Positions 1-8,896 of a DNA stretch of 64,000 bases are shown here, one piece after another. Source of the DNA: Acidobacteriaceae bacterium KBS 146 (GTDB taxonomy: Bacteria; Acidobacteriota; Terriglobia; Terriglobales; Acidobacteriaceae); assembly GCA_000688615.1 (NCBI GenBank), contig JHVA01000001.1:4881001-4945000 (forward strand), in the 5' to 3' direction. The position numbers and the translations under genes were made by a program. Each line of letters begins with the position of its first letter. Within the stretch, counting starts at the first letter, position 1. The notes beneath the pieces were generated by a model. That model made no database searches. It saw nothing but the letters and a program-made list of their open reading frames with translations, and had not been told where the DNA came from.

Positions 1-1895
1 TTCAGATTCTTGAAGCCGCGATGGAATTGATGCACTCAGATGCCTCAAGCCTTCAGATGCTGGACCCGGACGGTGTTCATCTCAATCTTCTTGCTGCGCG
101 GAACTTTCACCCGATCTCGCATGATTTCTGGCAAAAGGTTGAGGCTGATTGCAACAGCATCTGTGGGCAGGCGTTGGGGGCGAATACACGCATTGTTGTG
201 AGCGATGTCGAAGGTTGCGATTTCATCGGCGCCGGGCAACTCCATGAATATCGTCGCAACGGAATCAGGGGTGTTCAGTCAAGCCCTCTCCTTTCTCGAT
301 CCGGCCGTCCTCTCGGTGTGATCTCGACGCACTGGCGGGAGGTTCACGAGCCTTCTGAAAGAGAGTTTGCCCTCTTCGATGTGCTTGCACGACAGGCGGC
401 CGATCTGATTGAACGCACCCAGGTCGAGGTTGCCCTGCGTGAAACCCAGAAGCGGCTGGAGCGCGTGCTGGAGACCGATGCTGTCGGGGTTCTGTTCTTT
501 GATTCCACTGGGAATGTCATCCACACCAACGACGTCTTCCTCAACATGACAGGCTACTCGCGCGATGATGTCGAACAGAGGGAACTTCATTGGCGCAATC
601 TGACGCCTCCGGAATGGGTGAAGATCAGTGAAGAGCAGATGCAGATTTTGGCCAAAACGGGCCGCATCGGTCCCTATGAGAAGGAATACATTCTGAAGGA
701 TGGTTCTCGCCGCTGGATGCTTTTCGCAGGCCGGGAACTCGGAGACGGCACCATCTCCGAATATTGCATCGACATCACGGACCGCAAACGCACTCAGGAG
801 GCGTTGCTGGAAAGCGAAGAGCGCCTTCGGCTCTTCCTTGAGAATGTCCGTGAATACGCCCTTGTCCAGACCGACACCAACGACCGGGTGACCATCTGGA
901 ATTCCGGAGCCGAGCGCATCTTCGGCTATACGCCCCATGAGGTGCTTGGGAGGTCGTTCTCCGCTCTCTTTGCTCCTCGAAATCAAGATGCCGCCGTGCA
1001 TGCGACTGAGGTTTCTTCGAGCATGTGCGCTGGACGCCACGAAGATGCTCACTGGTTTGTTCACAAAGATGGGTCCAGGATATGGACCCGCTGGTTTACC
1101 GAACCCATTCGAAATCAGAGCGGCGAGATTGCTGCATTTGCCATGGTGCTTCGCGACGAAACGGAACGTTTGAAGACAGAGGCGGCATTGCGGCAGACGG
1201 AAAAGCTGGCGGCGGTCGGACGTCTGGCAAGCTCCATCGCGCACGAGATCAACAACCCCCTCGAAGCCATCACCAACCTTGTCTATCTCGCGCATCAGGA
1301 GACTGTTTCTCCGACGGTCGCGAACTACCTTGAGCTGGCACAGCACGAGCTGGCGCGAGTCACGCAGATTGCGACGGAGACGCTTCGCTTTCATCGCCAG
1401 GCCGGCGGGCCTACGCAGTACGACATCATCGACATTATCGAATCCGTGCTGCTGCTTCATGAAGGCCGTATTCGAGCGGCACAGATCACGACGGAACGCC
1501 GCTACGATCGTCATCCCACAGTTCTTTGTCTGGCAAATGAGATTCGCCAGGTGGTCGCAAATCTAGTCGGGAATGCTATCGATGCCATGTCGTCCAATGA
1601 CGACGCACGCCACTTGATTCTGCGGGTTCGCCGTGCCGTCAATCCTCAGACGGGAGTGGTGGGCGTTCACTTTGCGATCTCAGATACAGGAACGGGAATT
1701 CCTGAGTCTTCGAAGTCGCATATCTTCGAGCCGTTCTTCACCACCAAAGCGATCACAGGCACGGGACTGGGGCTTTGGATCAGCGCGGAGATTGTGAGAA
1801 AGCATTGCGGTCGACTGCGTTTTCGCAGTCGTACGTCCTCTATTTACAAAGGGACGACATTCTCCATGTTTCTCAGCGACATCAAGAAAGATTGA
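1..1895 (+). CDS. GAF-PAS-PAS sensor histidine kinase, 5' end cut by window edge
   Basis: Soluble-looking multi-sensor histidine kinase. The frame is open leftwards from the first ATG (base 21) to the window edge and the upstream codons continue a GAF domain, so the real start lies outside the window. Counting from the ATG at 21: GAF about 1-135, PAS about 145-255, PAS about 268-385, then HisKA with H-box SIAHEINNPLE (phospho-acceptor His about 408), and HATPase with N-box, DTGTGIPE, and a G-box ending GTGLGLWIS. No membrane segment is visible in the part present. No response regulator gene lies beside it on the right. Its kinase core closely resembles those at 12102 and 25305, so the three are probably paralogues. 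The signal is unknown. Confidence 0.93.
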   Translation, partial: QILEAAMELMHSDASSLQMLDPDGVHLNLLAARNFHPISHDFWQKVEADCNSICGQALGANTRIVVSDVEGCDFIGAGQLHEYRRNGIRGVQSSPLLSRSGRPLGVISTHWREVHEPSEREFALFDVLARQAADLIERTQVEVALRETQKRLERVLETDAVGVLFFDSTGNVIHTNDVFLNMTGYSRDDVEQRELHWRNLTPPEWVKISEEQMQILAKTGRIGPYEKEYILKDGSRRWMLFAGRELGDGTISEYCIDITDRKRTQEALLESEERLRLFLENVREYALVQTDTNDRVTIWNSGAERIFGYTPHEVLGRSFSALFAPRNQDAAVHATEVSSSMCAGRHEDAHWFVHKDGSRIWTRWFTEPIRNQSGEIAAFAMVLRDETERLKTEAALRQTEKLAAVGRLASSIAHEINNPLEAITNLVYLAHQETVSPTVANYLELAQHELARVTQIATETLRFHRQAGGPTQYDIIDIIESVLLLHEGRIRAAQITTERRYDRHPTVLCLANEIRQVVANLVGNAIDAMSSNDDARHLILRVRRAVNPQTGVVGVHFAISDTGTGIPESSKSHIFEPFFTTKAITGTGLGLWISAEIVRKHCGRLRFRSRTSSIYKGTTFSMFLSDIKKD

Positions 1896-1971
1896 CTATA
1901 ACTTTTCGCACACGCAGGTCTGCGGCGCTCGACGCATCTCTCTCTGAGAGAAGTGCACCGAACACTTTTGG

Positions 1972-3513
1972 TTAGCGTAGCTGCAGCATAATGGCGGTGT
2001 GTGCAGGGATGACGATGGACTGCCCTCCTGCTTCGCTGATGGACTTGATGCCTTTGGAGCCGCTGGTGATGTGGGTCTGAGGCTGGTCAAGTGCACTGCC
2101 ATGGAGGACTTCGATGACTTCGCCGCGTGGCGTGTTGAGAGTGAGGTTCTGCGTTGCGTCCTTGTTGAGGACAGCGATCAGCACCTTGCCGTTCTTCTGG
2201 CGTGCGGCGTAGGCGGTAGCGTTGACCGAGCCGGTATGGAACTCCAGAGGCAGCATGGTGGTTCCGGCAAAGCGCGCGGCAAACTTCATGCCGTAGCCGA
2301 CGGGTTCGATTACATATTTGCCGTTCAACTTGCCATCGACCCCGGAACCGGCCAGGGTGCCTTCATTGGCGATGGGAGTGTAGAAGGGTTTGGGATGCGG
2401 CGCGTTGGGATCCTTCATGAGCTGTTCGCCGCGAAGGGATCCTCCGACCGAGACGGCTTGCGCATGCCCGCTACCGCCATGCAGATTGACTCCGGAGTAG
2501 CCGAGCGACATCAGTTCGAAGAGATAGTCGGCTCCCCACAGTGCGGCGGCGTAGACGTCGCTGAGTCCTGATTTTCCGCCCTGGTAGACGGTGTTGCCTT
2601 CGGTCATGCGAAAGGGCACGCTCATCTTGGTTGCCGCTTCGCGGGCGAGGGCGGCTTTTTGTGCAACGGCAGGGCTGGGTTTCAGCAGCCGCTCGATGTT
2701 GGCATTGGGGCTGCTCGGAGGCCCGCCCCAGTAGTAGTGATGCGACAAGGTGATTACATTGGGTTTTTCTGAGAGCGAAGGCCAGCGATCAGCGATCTTC
2801 GGAAGCCAGGAGACATCGGACGCGACGTCGGGCATCCCGAACTTTGCACCAGGGACCGCCTTTTGAACGGCGAGGGCCAGTGGCACCCATTCCTTCAGGT
2901 ATTGGTCTACTCCCCATGTTTTGGGATCGCGAAGGTGACGGTTGAACATGTCTACTTCGTTGCCGAGCTGGAAGTAGCGGAGGCGCGGCCCAAGAGTCTG
3001 GGCGACGAATCTGGCCTCGGGGATATCGGCTTCAGCGCTGCCATAACCGAGGTTCAGCCCGTAGATGCAGGTCCAGCCGGTTGCTTTGAGAAAACCATCG
3101 AGGTTGCGGATGGCCTGCGGCGTGATGGCGAAGATGGTAGTCGGAGGAGGCTCGCCGTTGTCGGTCTTTCCGTGTGGGCGTACAGGAGCCTGACTTGAGG
3201 GAGTGGGCTTCCACCATCCGAACTCGCTGGTGTTGCCGCCAAGACGGAGGACGCCGCGAGGGCTGATGGCTTTGAACTGAGCAATGAGGCTGGTGTTCTT
3301 CGGGGAGAAGAAGGCGGGGTCCTCAAGCTGCATGGCTTCGTAGGAGAGGCCGATGAAGTCGGGAGGCACGATGATGGTCGGAGCGCCGGCGTCGAGCTTG
3401 AGCGTCGCTGAAGGTGCCTGGGAGAAGAGGGAAAGGGGATCCAGCGTGACGGCAGCGAGTGCGAGTGAGGCGTGGCGAAGAAAGCGGCGGCGCGGCAGAG
3501 AGAGTGTGCTCAT
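1972..3513 (-). CDS. GH79-type glycoside hydrolase, probable exported beta-glucuronidase
   Basis: 513-residue protein with a Tat-like leader (RRRFLRHASLALAAVTL) predicting export. The body resembles family GH79, whose founding bacterial enzyme is the beta-glucuronidase of Acidobacterium capsulatum. GH79 enzymes are retaining (alpha/beta)8-barrel hydrolases with two Glu residues; the best candidates here are E186 in LGNEVDMF (acid/base) and E305 in RMTEGNT (nucleophile). A C-terminal beta domain of about 130 residues ends the protein. It likely removes glucuronic acid from polysaccharide side chains outside the cytoplasm. It is a stand-alone gene convergent with the kinase on its left, and other hydrolases follow within 8 kb. 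Substrate (glucuronate, methyl-glucuronate or other) is not decided by sequence. Confidence 0.85.
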   Translation of the reverse strand: MSTLSLPRRRFLRHASLALAAVTLDPLSLFSQAPSATLKLDAGAPTIIVPPDFIGLSYEAMQLEDPAFFSPKNTSLIAQFKAISPRGVLRLGGNTSEFGWWKPTPSSQAPVRPHGKTDNGEPPPTTIFAITPQAIRNLDGFLKATGWTCIYGLNLGYGSAEADIPEARFVAQTLGPRLRYFQLGNEVDMFNRHLRDPKTWGVDQYLKEWVPLALAVQKAVPGAKFGMPDVASDVSWLPKIADRWPSLSEKPNVITLSHHYYWGGPPSSPNANIERLLKPSPAVAQKAALAREAATKMSVPFRMTEGNTVYQGGKSGLSDVYAAALWGADYLFELMSLGYSGVNLHGGSGHAQAVSVGGSLRGEQLMKDPNAPHPKPFYTPIANEGTLAGSGVDGKLNGKYVIEPVGYGMKFAARFAGTTMLPLEFHTGSVNATAYAARQKNGKVLIAVLNKDATQNLTLNTPRGEVIEVLHGSALDQPQTHITSGSKGIKSISEAGGQSIVIPAHTAIMLQLR

Positions 3514-3582
3514 CGAAGACGACTATATCAGCGCGTCCGCGTCTTCGGCGGTGCGATGCTCCTGAACCTGAGGGGGACGAGT

Positions 3583-4275
3583 TCAGGTTGCGGTATCGAG
3601 TGCCTGAAGTACGTCGGCTGGCTCAGGACGAACGCGGAAGTCCGCATGAGCCTCGGCGAAGGTAACGATGTTTTGCCGGTTGATGACGAAGGTGCCGGGC
3701 AAGGGGAGACGCCAGCTGTCTTCGGTGGCGTTGTGGTAGTTGAGTCCGGCGTTGTTGAAAGGGATGTTGACGAGGATGGACTGGAAGTATCGCCGTTGTT
3801 CGGGGGTGACGGTGTAAGCGATACCGAACTGCTCTGCGATCCTGCAGCCTGCGTCGGTCAGCAGAGGAAAGGGCAGCGTGTGCTGATCGCGCATAAAGAC
3901 ATTCTGCCGGGAGGCCTGCGGGGAGATGGCGACCAGAAGCGCACCACGACTACGAAGCTCGCTGTTGAGATCGCGCCAGGTCTCGAGTTCCGTGACGCAG
4001 TAAGGGCACCAGCGGCCACGGAAGAATTTGAGTACGACGGGGCCAAGAGCGATGAGGTCGGAAGAGTGGACCTGTTTGCCGGTGCGGGCGTCGGGAAGAG
4101 AAAACGAAGGCGCCTGCGAGCCGGGCTTGAGGATGCGGTCTTCAATACCGGTTGCGAAGAGTTCAGCCACCGTCTTCTCGGAGAAGGCGAGGCGTTCGGG
4201 TTGGACGAGGGCGCGGGTGTTCTGGGTGATGCGGTCGAGCTCGTCCTGCAACGAGGTTTTCAAGAAAGCAGCCAC
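3583..4275 (-). CDS. AhpC/TSA-family peroxiredoxin-like protein
   Basis: 230 residues of thioredoxin fold. An N-terminal helical stretch of about 50 residues precedes the redoxin domain, which begins near residue 55 (LKPGSQAPSFSLPDA). The redox site is GRWCPYC, a CxxC arrangement seen in the FYRGxWCPYC group of peroxiredoxin-like proteins. It is expected to reduce peroxides or act as a thiol oxidoreductase in the cytoplasm; no signal peptide is present. The start is GTG, placed two bases after the stop codon of the dienelactone hydrolase gene upstream, so the two are probably cotranscribed and translationally coupled. Substrate and reductant cannot be inferred. Confidence 0.85.
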   Translation of the reverse strand: MAAFLKTSLQDELDRITQNTRALVQPERLAFSEKTVAELFATGIEDRILKPGSQAPSFSLPDARTGKQVHSSDLIALGPVVLKFFRGRWCPYCVTELETWRDLNSELRSRGALLVAISPQASRQNVFMRDQHTLPFPLLTDAGCRIAEQFGIAYTVTPEQRRYFQSILVNIPFNNAGLNYHNATEDSWRLPLPGTFVINRQNIVTFAEAHADFRVRPEPADVLQALDTAT

Positions 4276-4277
4276 AC

Positions 4278-5198
4278 TTACATTATCGCAGCGACCTCGG
4301 TTGTCGGGTGACAGGAGACTTCTGAGGCTGTGGATTGTTTGGCGGAAGCTGAGGCATCCGATTTGGTCTGGAGATGGGCGCTGGATCCGCCCGGAAGAGC
4401 TTTGAGCAGTGAGATAAGCCGCGTAAAGGCGCGGTCGCGGGCTGTCTTGTTGGCGGGATTGTTGTTTGCCGGGTCTTCGCCTGCGCGCATAAATCCGTGG
4501 CCTGCACCGTCGTAGGTGACGGGCTCAAACTTCTTGTGTGCGGCCTTCATTCCGGAGATGGTTTCAGGCAACGTAGCTCCGATGCGGGCGTCGTTGCCGG
4601 CATAAAAGCCGTATACCGGAGCCGTGATGGTGGAGAAGTCGGATGGAGGAGGGCCGTAGAAGACGAAGGCGGCCGCAAGCTCTTTGCGGTGGGTGGCAAA
4701 GGCGAAGGATTTTCCGCCGCCCCAGCAGAAACCGACCGTGGCGATGGTGCCGTTGGAGGCAGGAAGTCTCTGGCCGTAGTCGGCGGCGGCGTCAAGGTCT
4801 GCGTTGACGGTGTTGGGATCGAGACCGGAGACAGCCTTGGTGATGGCGTCCATGCCGGAGTAGGAGTCGGTGCCACCGCCATTGGGACCGGTGCCGGAGA
4901 GCAGATCGGGAGCGATGACGATGTAGCCGGCAGCGGCAAGCTCATCGGCCATCTCCTTGGCCCAGTCCGATAGACCGAAGATCTCGTGAATGAGAATAAC
5001 GACCGGCACCTTGCGGTTGACCTCGGGATAGACCACGAAGGCTTGCACCGAGCGGTCACCATGCTTGAGCGTGACGTACTCGCGATGTCGGGGAGAGGCG
5101 TCCAGCCGTGTCTTTGCCCAGTCCTGAGCGAAGGTCGAAGCGGGAAGAGTCAGCGTGGCTACGAGCAGAACAAGCAGAGCAAGGTTTGTGCGTCGCAT
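4278..5198 (-). CDS. Exported dienelactone hydrolase family protein
   Basis: 306 residues if started at the ATG at 5198, which gives a clean signal peptide (MRRTNLALLVLLVATLTLPA, cleavage after TFAQ). A TTG 36 bases further upstream is also in frame but would bury the signal sequence. The alpha/beta-hydrolase core shows the DLH-type catalytic set: Cys in GFCWGGG, Asp in AGNDARIG and His in AGHGF. DLH enzymes open cyclic esters or cleave related esters; an exported form may act on extracellular esters or lactones. The gene is followed two bases later by the peroxiredoxin-like gene. No ribosome binding site is obvious before either candidate start, so the start is moderately uncertain. Confidence 0.85.
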   Translation of the reverse strand: MRRTNLALLVLLVATLTLPASTFAQDWAKTRLDASPRHREYVTLKHGDRSVQAFVVYPEVNRKVPVVILIHEIFGLSDWAKEMADELAAAGYIVIAPDLLSGTGPNGGGTDSYSGMDAITKAVSGLDPNTVNADLDAAADYGQRLPASNGTIATVGFCWGGGKSFAFATHRKELAAAFVFYGPPPSDFSTITAPVYGFYAGNDARIGATLPETISGMKAAHKKFEPVTYDGAGHGFMRAGEDPANNNPANKTARDRAFTRLISLLKALPGGSSAHLQTKSDASASAKQSTASEVSCHPTTEVAAIM

Positions 5199-5397
5199 GC
5201 GAGGAGTGTATGCCTGCGGCGATCCTCTCGACAATCAAGAAGATGGGAGAGGGATGGAACTGGCTCGGTCAGGGCCGGAAGAAATCTGGGTGGATCAGGC
5301 GAAGTGCGGGGTTCCTCCGCTTCGCATCTTTGCGCTTCGCTCGGCATGACGCTTTTTCCTGCTGTGGTCGTGAGTTGATCGCGAATCCGAGTTTTTC

Positions 5398-6969
5398 TTA
5401 AGCAGTTGTGAGCTTCAGCGTGAATCCTATATCGGCTGTGGCCGCTCGTCGGGATGGAAGTGTAATCCGAAGTCCGTCGGTCTGCTGGGTGTACTTCAGG
5501 TTTTGATCGTGGCCAAGAATTCTTACCTGGGTGATTCGGGTTGCATGAGGACTGCGGCTCCCGAGGGCCTGCAGGAGAACGGTACCGTTCGGCCATCCCT
5601 GCACGAAGGCATAGATGGTCGAGCCCTTCGCGGTGAAGCGAACGTCAGCGGCGGTGAGATCGGGTTTTTTGCCTTCGTTGGGATCGAACTCCTTGCCGTT
5701 TTTAGGAATGGCAAGCCTGGTCGAAGGACCTTCGCCGTAGATCTTCCAGGGCCGCGTGTCGTAGATTCCCTCGCTGTTGACCTGCATCCAGGAGGTGATG
5801 CCAGCCAGCGTGACGAGCTCGTCAGGGTCGAGTTCCCCGGAGTTAGGCAGGGGAAAGTTCAGTAAAAGGTTTCCATTTTTGCTGACGATGTCGACCAGCA
5901 GGTCAATGACTTTCTTAGCGGACTTGTACTTGATGCCACGTTTGTAGTGCCACTGGCCGATGCAGGTGTCGGTCTGCCAGGGATGCGGCGCGATGTCATC
6001 GAGAACGCCGCGTTCGCGATCGAGAGCACAGGTTCCGTTGGTGCAGTCGCTGGCGGTTTTGCTGGTGTAGACGGCCTCGACCTTGCCCCCATGCTTGGAG
6101 GCGCTGACGTTGTAGGCCTCGGCGACCGTCGAGAGGCCGTACTCTTCGAAGGGAATGCCGCCGTCGGTATAGAGCAGATCCGGCTGATGCTGATCGATAA
6201 GATCCTTGATACGGGTGAAATAGCGAAGCTTCCAGCGATCGGGTGCGATGCGGCCCATCGCCTGCGCAGTTTTGGCGAAGTCTGCGGGTTGGCCGGAGTA
6301 GTCGTGATAGAGATCCGAGTACGCTTTCAGTGTGCCGTCGTAGGGAACTCCGGCGAGAGGGCCACTGGAGTCGCTGGTGTGTGCAGGCGCAAGCCAGTCG
6401 TAGGAGTTTGACAGATGTTCAGATACTCCGAAGCGCAGATTGCGCTTACGAGCGGCGACCTTCCACATGCCTACGATGTCTCGTTTTGGCCCGGTCGCCA
6501 CGGAGTTCCAGCGTGGCTGGTATTTGGAGTTCCACAGATCGAAGTTGTCGTGGTGGACGCCCATGGAGATGAAGTAGCGAGCTCCCGCCTTGACGTAAAG
6601 ATCCATCAAATGCTCGGGATCCCAGCGGTCGGCTTTGAACTTCGGGATCAGGTCCTTGTATCCGACCTTTGAGGGATGCCCGTAGGTCTTCAGGTGATAC
6701 TCGTACTGCGGTGTGCCCTGGATGTACATGTTGCGGGCGTACCAGTCGCCGTCTTCGACCGCGGACTGCGGACCCCAATGCGACCAGATTCCAAACTTGG
6801 CATTGCCGAACCACGCAGGAATACGATATGCGGCAAGTGACTCTCGCGTTCCACTGAAGGGACCGGAGGTCAGGGGCAGCGACGGCGCGAAGGCAAAAGA
6901 CGGGCGCAGGGCGAGTGCAGGAGCGGCGGCGGAGAGAAGCCTGAGGGCCTGACGTCTGGTAAGTTTCAT
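5398..6969 (-). CDS. GH29 alpha-L-fucosidase, Tat-exported
   Basis: 523 residues from the ATG at 6969, chosen because it follows GGAAGAG at about 11 bases and opens a Tat-like leader (MKLTRRQALRLLSAAAPALA); the frame extends 23 codons further upstream without a leader. The (beta/alpha)8 barrel of GH29 is recognisable: WFGNAKFGIWSHWG near the start, an ARYFISMGVHHDNFDLW segment, and the nucleophile region LLYTDGG (Asp about 269). Enzymes of the family remove terminal alpha-L-fucose by a retaining mechanism. A C-terminal beta domain of about 100 residues follows. A second, only distantly similar GH29 gene lies at 8897, suggesting different fucosyl linkages or partner polymers. Confidence 0.9.
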   Translation of the reverse strand: MKLTRRQALRLLSAAAPALALRPSFAFAPSLPLTSGPFSGTRESLAAYRIPAWFGNAKFGIWSHWGPQSAVEDGDWYARNMYIQGTPQYEYHLKTYGHPSKVGYKDLIPKFKADRWDPEHLMDLYVKAGARYFISMGVHHDNFDLWNSKYQPRWNSVATGPKRDIVGMWKVAARKRNLRFGVSEHLSNSYDWLAPAHTSDSSGPLAGVPYDGTLKAYSDLYHDYSGQPADFAKTAQAMGRIAPDRWKLRYFTRIKDLIDQHQPDLLYTDGGIPFEEYGLSTVAEAYNVSASKHGGKVEAVYTSKTASDCTNGTCALDRERGVLDDIAPHPWQTDTCIGQWHYKRGIKYKSAKKVIDLLVDIVSKNGNLLLNFPLPNSGELDPDELVTLAGITSWMQVNSEGIYDTRPWKIYGEGPSTRLAIPKNGKEFDPNEGKKPDLTAADVRFTAKGSTIYAFVQGWPNGTVLLQALGSRSPHATRITQVRILGHDQNLKYTQQTDGLRITLPSRRAATADIGFTLKLTTA

Positions 6970-7090
6970 CGCTGAGATCGCTCTTCCAAGGAATTGTGAT
7001 GACTGCACCACTCTAGCGGCGCATCCAGGGATGTGCAAGGATGCGTTATTGTGAGAGTGCTTGAAATGGAAGGCGAAGGAGCTGGACAGA

Positions 7091-8614
7091 ATGACTGAGA
7101 TGCCGATGATTGCGAAGAGCGACCACGAGCTTTATCTGCTGCCGGGGATGTCGAATCGACATGGGCTTGTAGCAGGCGCAACGGGGACCGGGAAGACCGT
7201 CACCCTGCAGGTAATGGCCGAGAGGCTCAGCGAGATTGGCGTGCCGGTGTTTGCCGCGGATGTGAAAGGGGATCTTTCCGGCATCAGCCAGCCGGGCAAG
7301 AGCTCGCCCAAGTTCGATGAGCGCGTGAAGTCCCTGGGCCTGGGAGATTGGACCTTTAGCGGTGCTCCGGTGGTCTTCTGGGACGTCTTCGGCAAAGAGG
7401 GGCATCCTGTGCGGGCGACGGTGAGTGAGATGGGGCCGCTTTTGATGAGCCGCATTCTGAACCTGAACGACACCCAGACGGGCGTTCTGACTCTGGTCTT
7501 CAAGATTGCAGATGACAACGGTCTCCTGCTGCTGGACATGAAGGATCTGCAGGCGATGCTGCAGCATGTCTCAGACAATGCAAAGGAGTATCAGACCAGC
7601 TATGGCAATATCTCCGCTGCAAGCGTAGGCGCAATTCAGCGGGGCCTGGTGGCGTTGGGCCAACAGGGCGGCGACCAGTTTTTTGGCGAACCGGCGCTGA
7701 ACATCGAGGACCTGCTGCAGACGGATGCGAGCGGCAAAGGCGTCATCAATATCCTGGCTGCAGATAAGCTGCTGCAGTCGCCGCAGCTATATGCAACGTT
7801 TCTTCTGTGGCTGATGAGTGAGTTGTTTGAGAAGCTGCCGGAGGTGGGTGACCCGGAGAAGCCGAAGCTGGTGTTCTTTTTCGACGAGGCTCATCTTCTG
7901 TTCAACGATCTTCCGCCTGTGCTGCAGTCGCGGATCGAGCAGGTCGTCCGATTGATTCGCTCCAAAGGCGTTGGGGTTTTCTTCGTGACGCAGAACCCTA
8001 TCGATGTTCCGGATACGGTACTGGGCCAGCTTGGAAATCGCGTGCAGCACGCATTGAGAGCTTTCTCTCCGAAGGACCAGAAGGCGGTGAAGGCAGCGGC
8101 GCAGACATTTCGCGTGAATCCGAAGCTGAGTGTCGAAGAGGTGATTACGCAGATGGGAGTGGGCGAGGCACTGGTTTCGTTCCTCGACGAAAAAGGGATC
8201 CCGGGTATTGTGGAGCGCGCGATGGTGTGTCCGCCGCACAGCCAGATAGGGCCGATTACGCCGGAGCAGCGAGCTGCGATTATCAAATCTTCCGTCGTGG
8301 CTGGAGTCTATGAGACGTCTGTCGATCGTGAATCCGCTTACGAGAAGTTGAAGAGCAAGGTAGCCGTCTCGACAACGGCTGCAGCGCCGGGTGGCGCCCC
8401 GTCAGGAACCGCGTCGCAGGCGGGCGGGTGGCTGGAATCAGCCGGGAGCGTGCTTGGAGGGGTGCTCGGTGGAGGTGGATCGCATCGCGGCGATACCGTC
8501 GTGCAGGCCATGGTCAAGAGCGCGGCGCGAACGATGGGAAGCACGGTGGGCAGACAGATTGTGCGCGGTGTTCTGGGATCGCTTCTTGGTGGAACGACGA
8601 GTCGCCGGCGTTGA
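7091..8614 (+). CDS. HerA-like ATPase of the YjgR/DUF853 family
   Basis: 507 residues from the ATG at 7091, preceded by GAAGGA at about 10 bases; an in-frame ATG at 7061 is the alternative. The start DHELYLLPGMSNRHGL followed at once by Walker A (GATGTGKT) is the hallmark of the E. coli YjgR family. Walker B is KLVFFFDEAHLLF and an arginine-rich sensor region (VVRLIRSKGVGVFFVTQ) follows. The last 100 residues are low complexity and Gly-rich, then a basic tail ending SRRR. HerA/FtsK-superfamily ATPases are hexameric motors on DNA or protein; the role of this branch is not established. It stands alone, convergent with the small gene at 8672. Confidence 0.9.
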   Translation: MTEMPMIAKSDHELYLLPGMSNRHGLVAGATGTGKTVTLQVMAERLSEIGVPVFAADVKGDLSGISQPGKSSPKFDERVKSLGLGDWTFSGAPVVFWDVFGKEGHPVRATVSEMGPLLMSRILNLNDTQTGVLTLVFKIADDNGLLLLDMKDLQAMLQHVSDNAKEYQTSYGNISAASVGAIQRGLVALGQQGGDQFFGEPALNIEDLLQTDASGKGVINILAADKLLQSPQLYATFLLWLMSELFEKLPEVGDPEKPKLVFFFDEAHLLFNDLPPVLQSRIEQVVRLIRSKGVGVFFVTQNPIDVPDTVLGQLGNRVQHALRAFSPKDQKAVKAAAQTFRVNPKLSVEEVITQMGVGEALVSFLDEKGIPGIVERAMVCPPHSQIGPITPEQRAAIIKSSVVAGVYETSVDRESAYEKLKSKVAVSTTAAAPGGAPSGTASQAGGWLESAGSVLGGVLGGGGSHRGDTVVQAMVKSAARTMGSTVGRQIVRGVLGSLLGGTTSRRR

Positions 8615-8617
8615 GCA

Positions 8618-8655
8618 GATGTGCCCGTGGCCCAGCATCAGAACACGGGCACATC
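8618..8655. terminator. Hairpin between convergent genes, possible two-way terminator
   Basis: A perfect 12-bp inverted repeat (GATGTGCCCGTG at 8618-8629, complement at 8644-8655) with a 14-nt loop lies in the 57-bp gap between the HerA-like gene (+) and the small membrane gene (-). There is no T-run on either side, so it may act as a weak bidirectional terminator or simply protect 3' ends. Confidence 0.5.
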
Positions 8656-8671
8656 CAAATGCATTCGTGCG

Positions 8672-8815
8672 CTAGATGACTTTGAGCAGCAGAAGAAGCA
8701 GCACGATGGTGAGGATGAGGCTGATGCCTCCGCCACCGTAGTAGCCCAGTCCGGGACCCATGCGATAACCACCAAAACCAAACAACAGAATCAGGATGAT
8801 CAGAAGGATGATCAT
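8672..8815 (-). CDS. Small two-helix membrane protein, DUF3309-like
   Basis: A 47-residue frame with an ATG at 8815, AGGAGA about 12 bases upstream and a TAG at 8672-8674. The product has two hydrophobic segments (residues about 2-14 and 30-46) separated by a Gly/Tyr-rich turn (GFGGYRMGPGLGYYGGGG). This layout matches the small DUF3309-type proteins that are widespread in proteobacteria and acidobacteria and usually of unknown role. It is convergent with the HerA-like gene. The codon structure, ribosome binding site and composition support a real gene; the family assignment is from memory of the pattern only. Confidence 0.7.
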   Translation of the reverse strand: MIILLIILILLFGFGGYRMGPGLGYYGGGGISLILTIVLLLLLLKVI

Positions 8816-8896
8816 TTTCTTTGTCGTTCTCCTGGGTAAGAAATGCTTACGGGAGTACGATGCAGAATTGATCGCTTGCGGCGATCACCGTGTCAA

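Noticed and set aside
279..1514. Long minus-strand frame of 411 codons inside the first kinase
   Set aside because: Antisense to a clear GAF-PAS kinase and shows no domain or composition of a real protein.
5308..5350. CT-rich stretch before the GH29 gene that resembles dispersed repeats
   Set aside because: Only one copy is in the window, so a repeat cannot be shown from this sequence.
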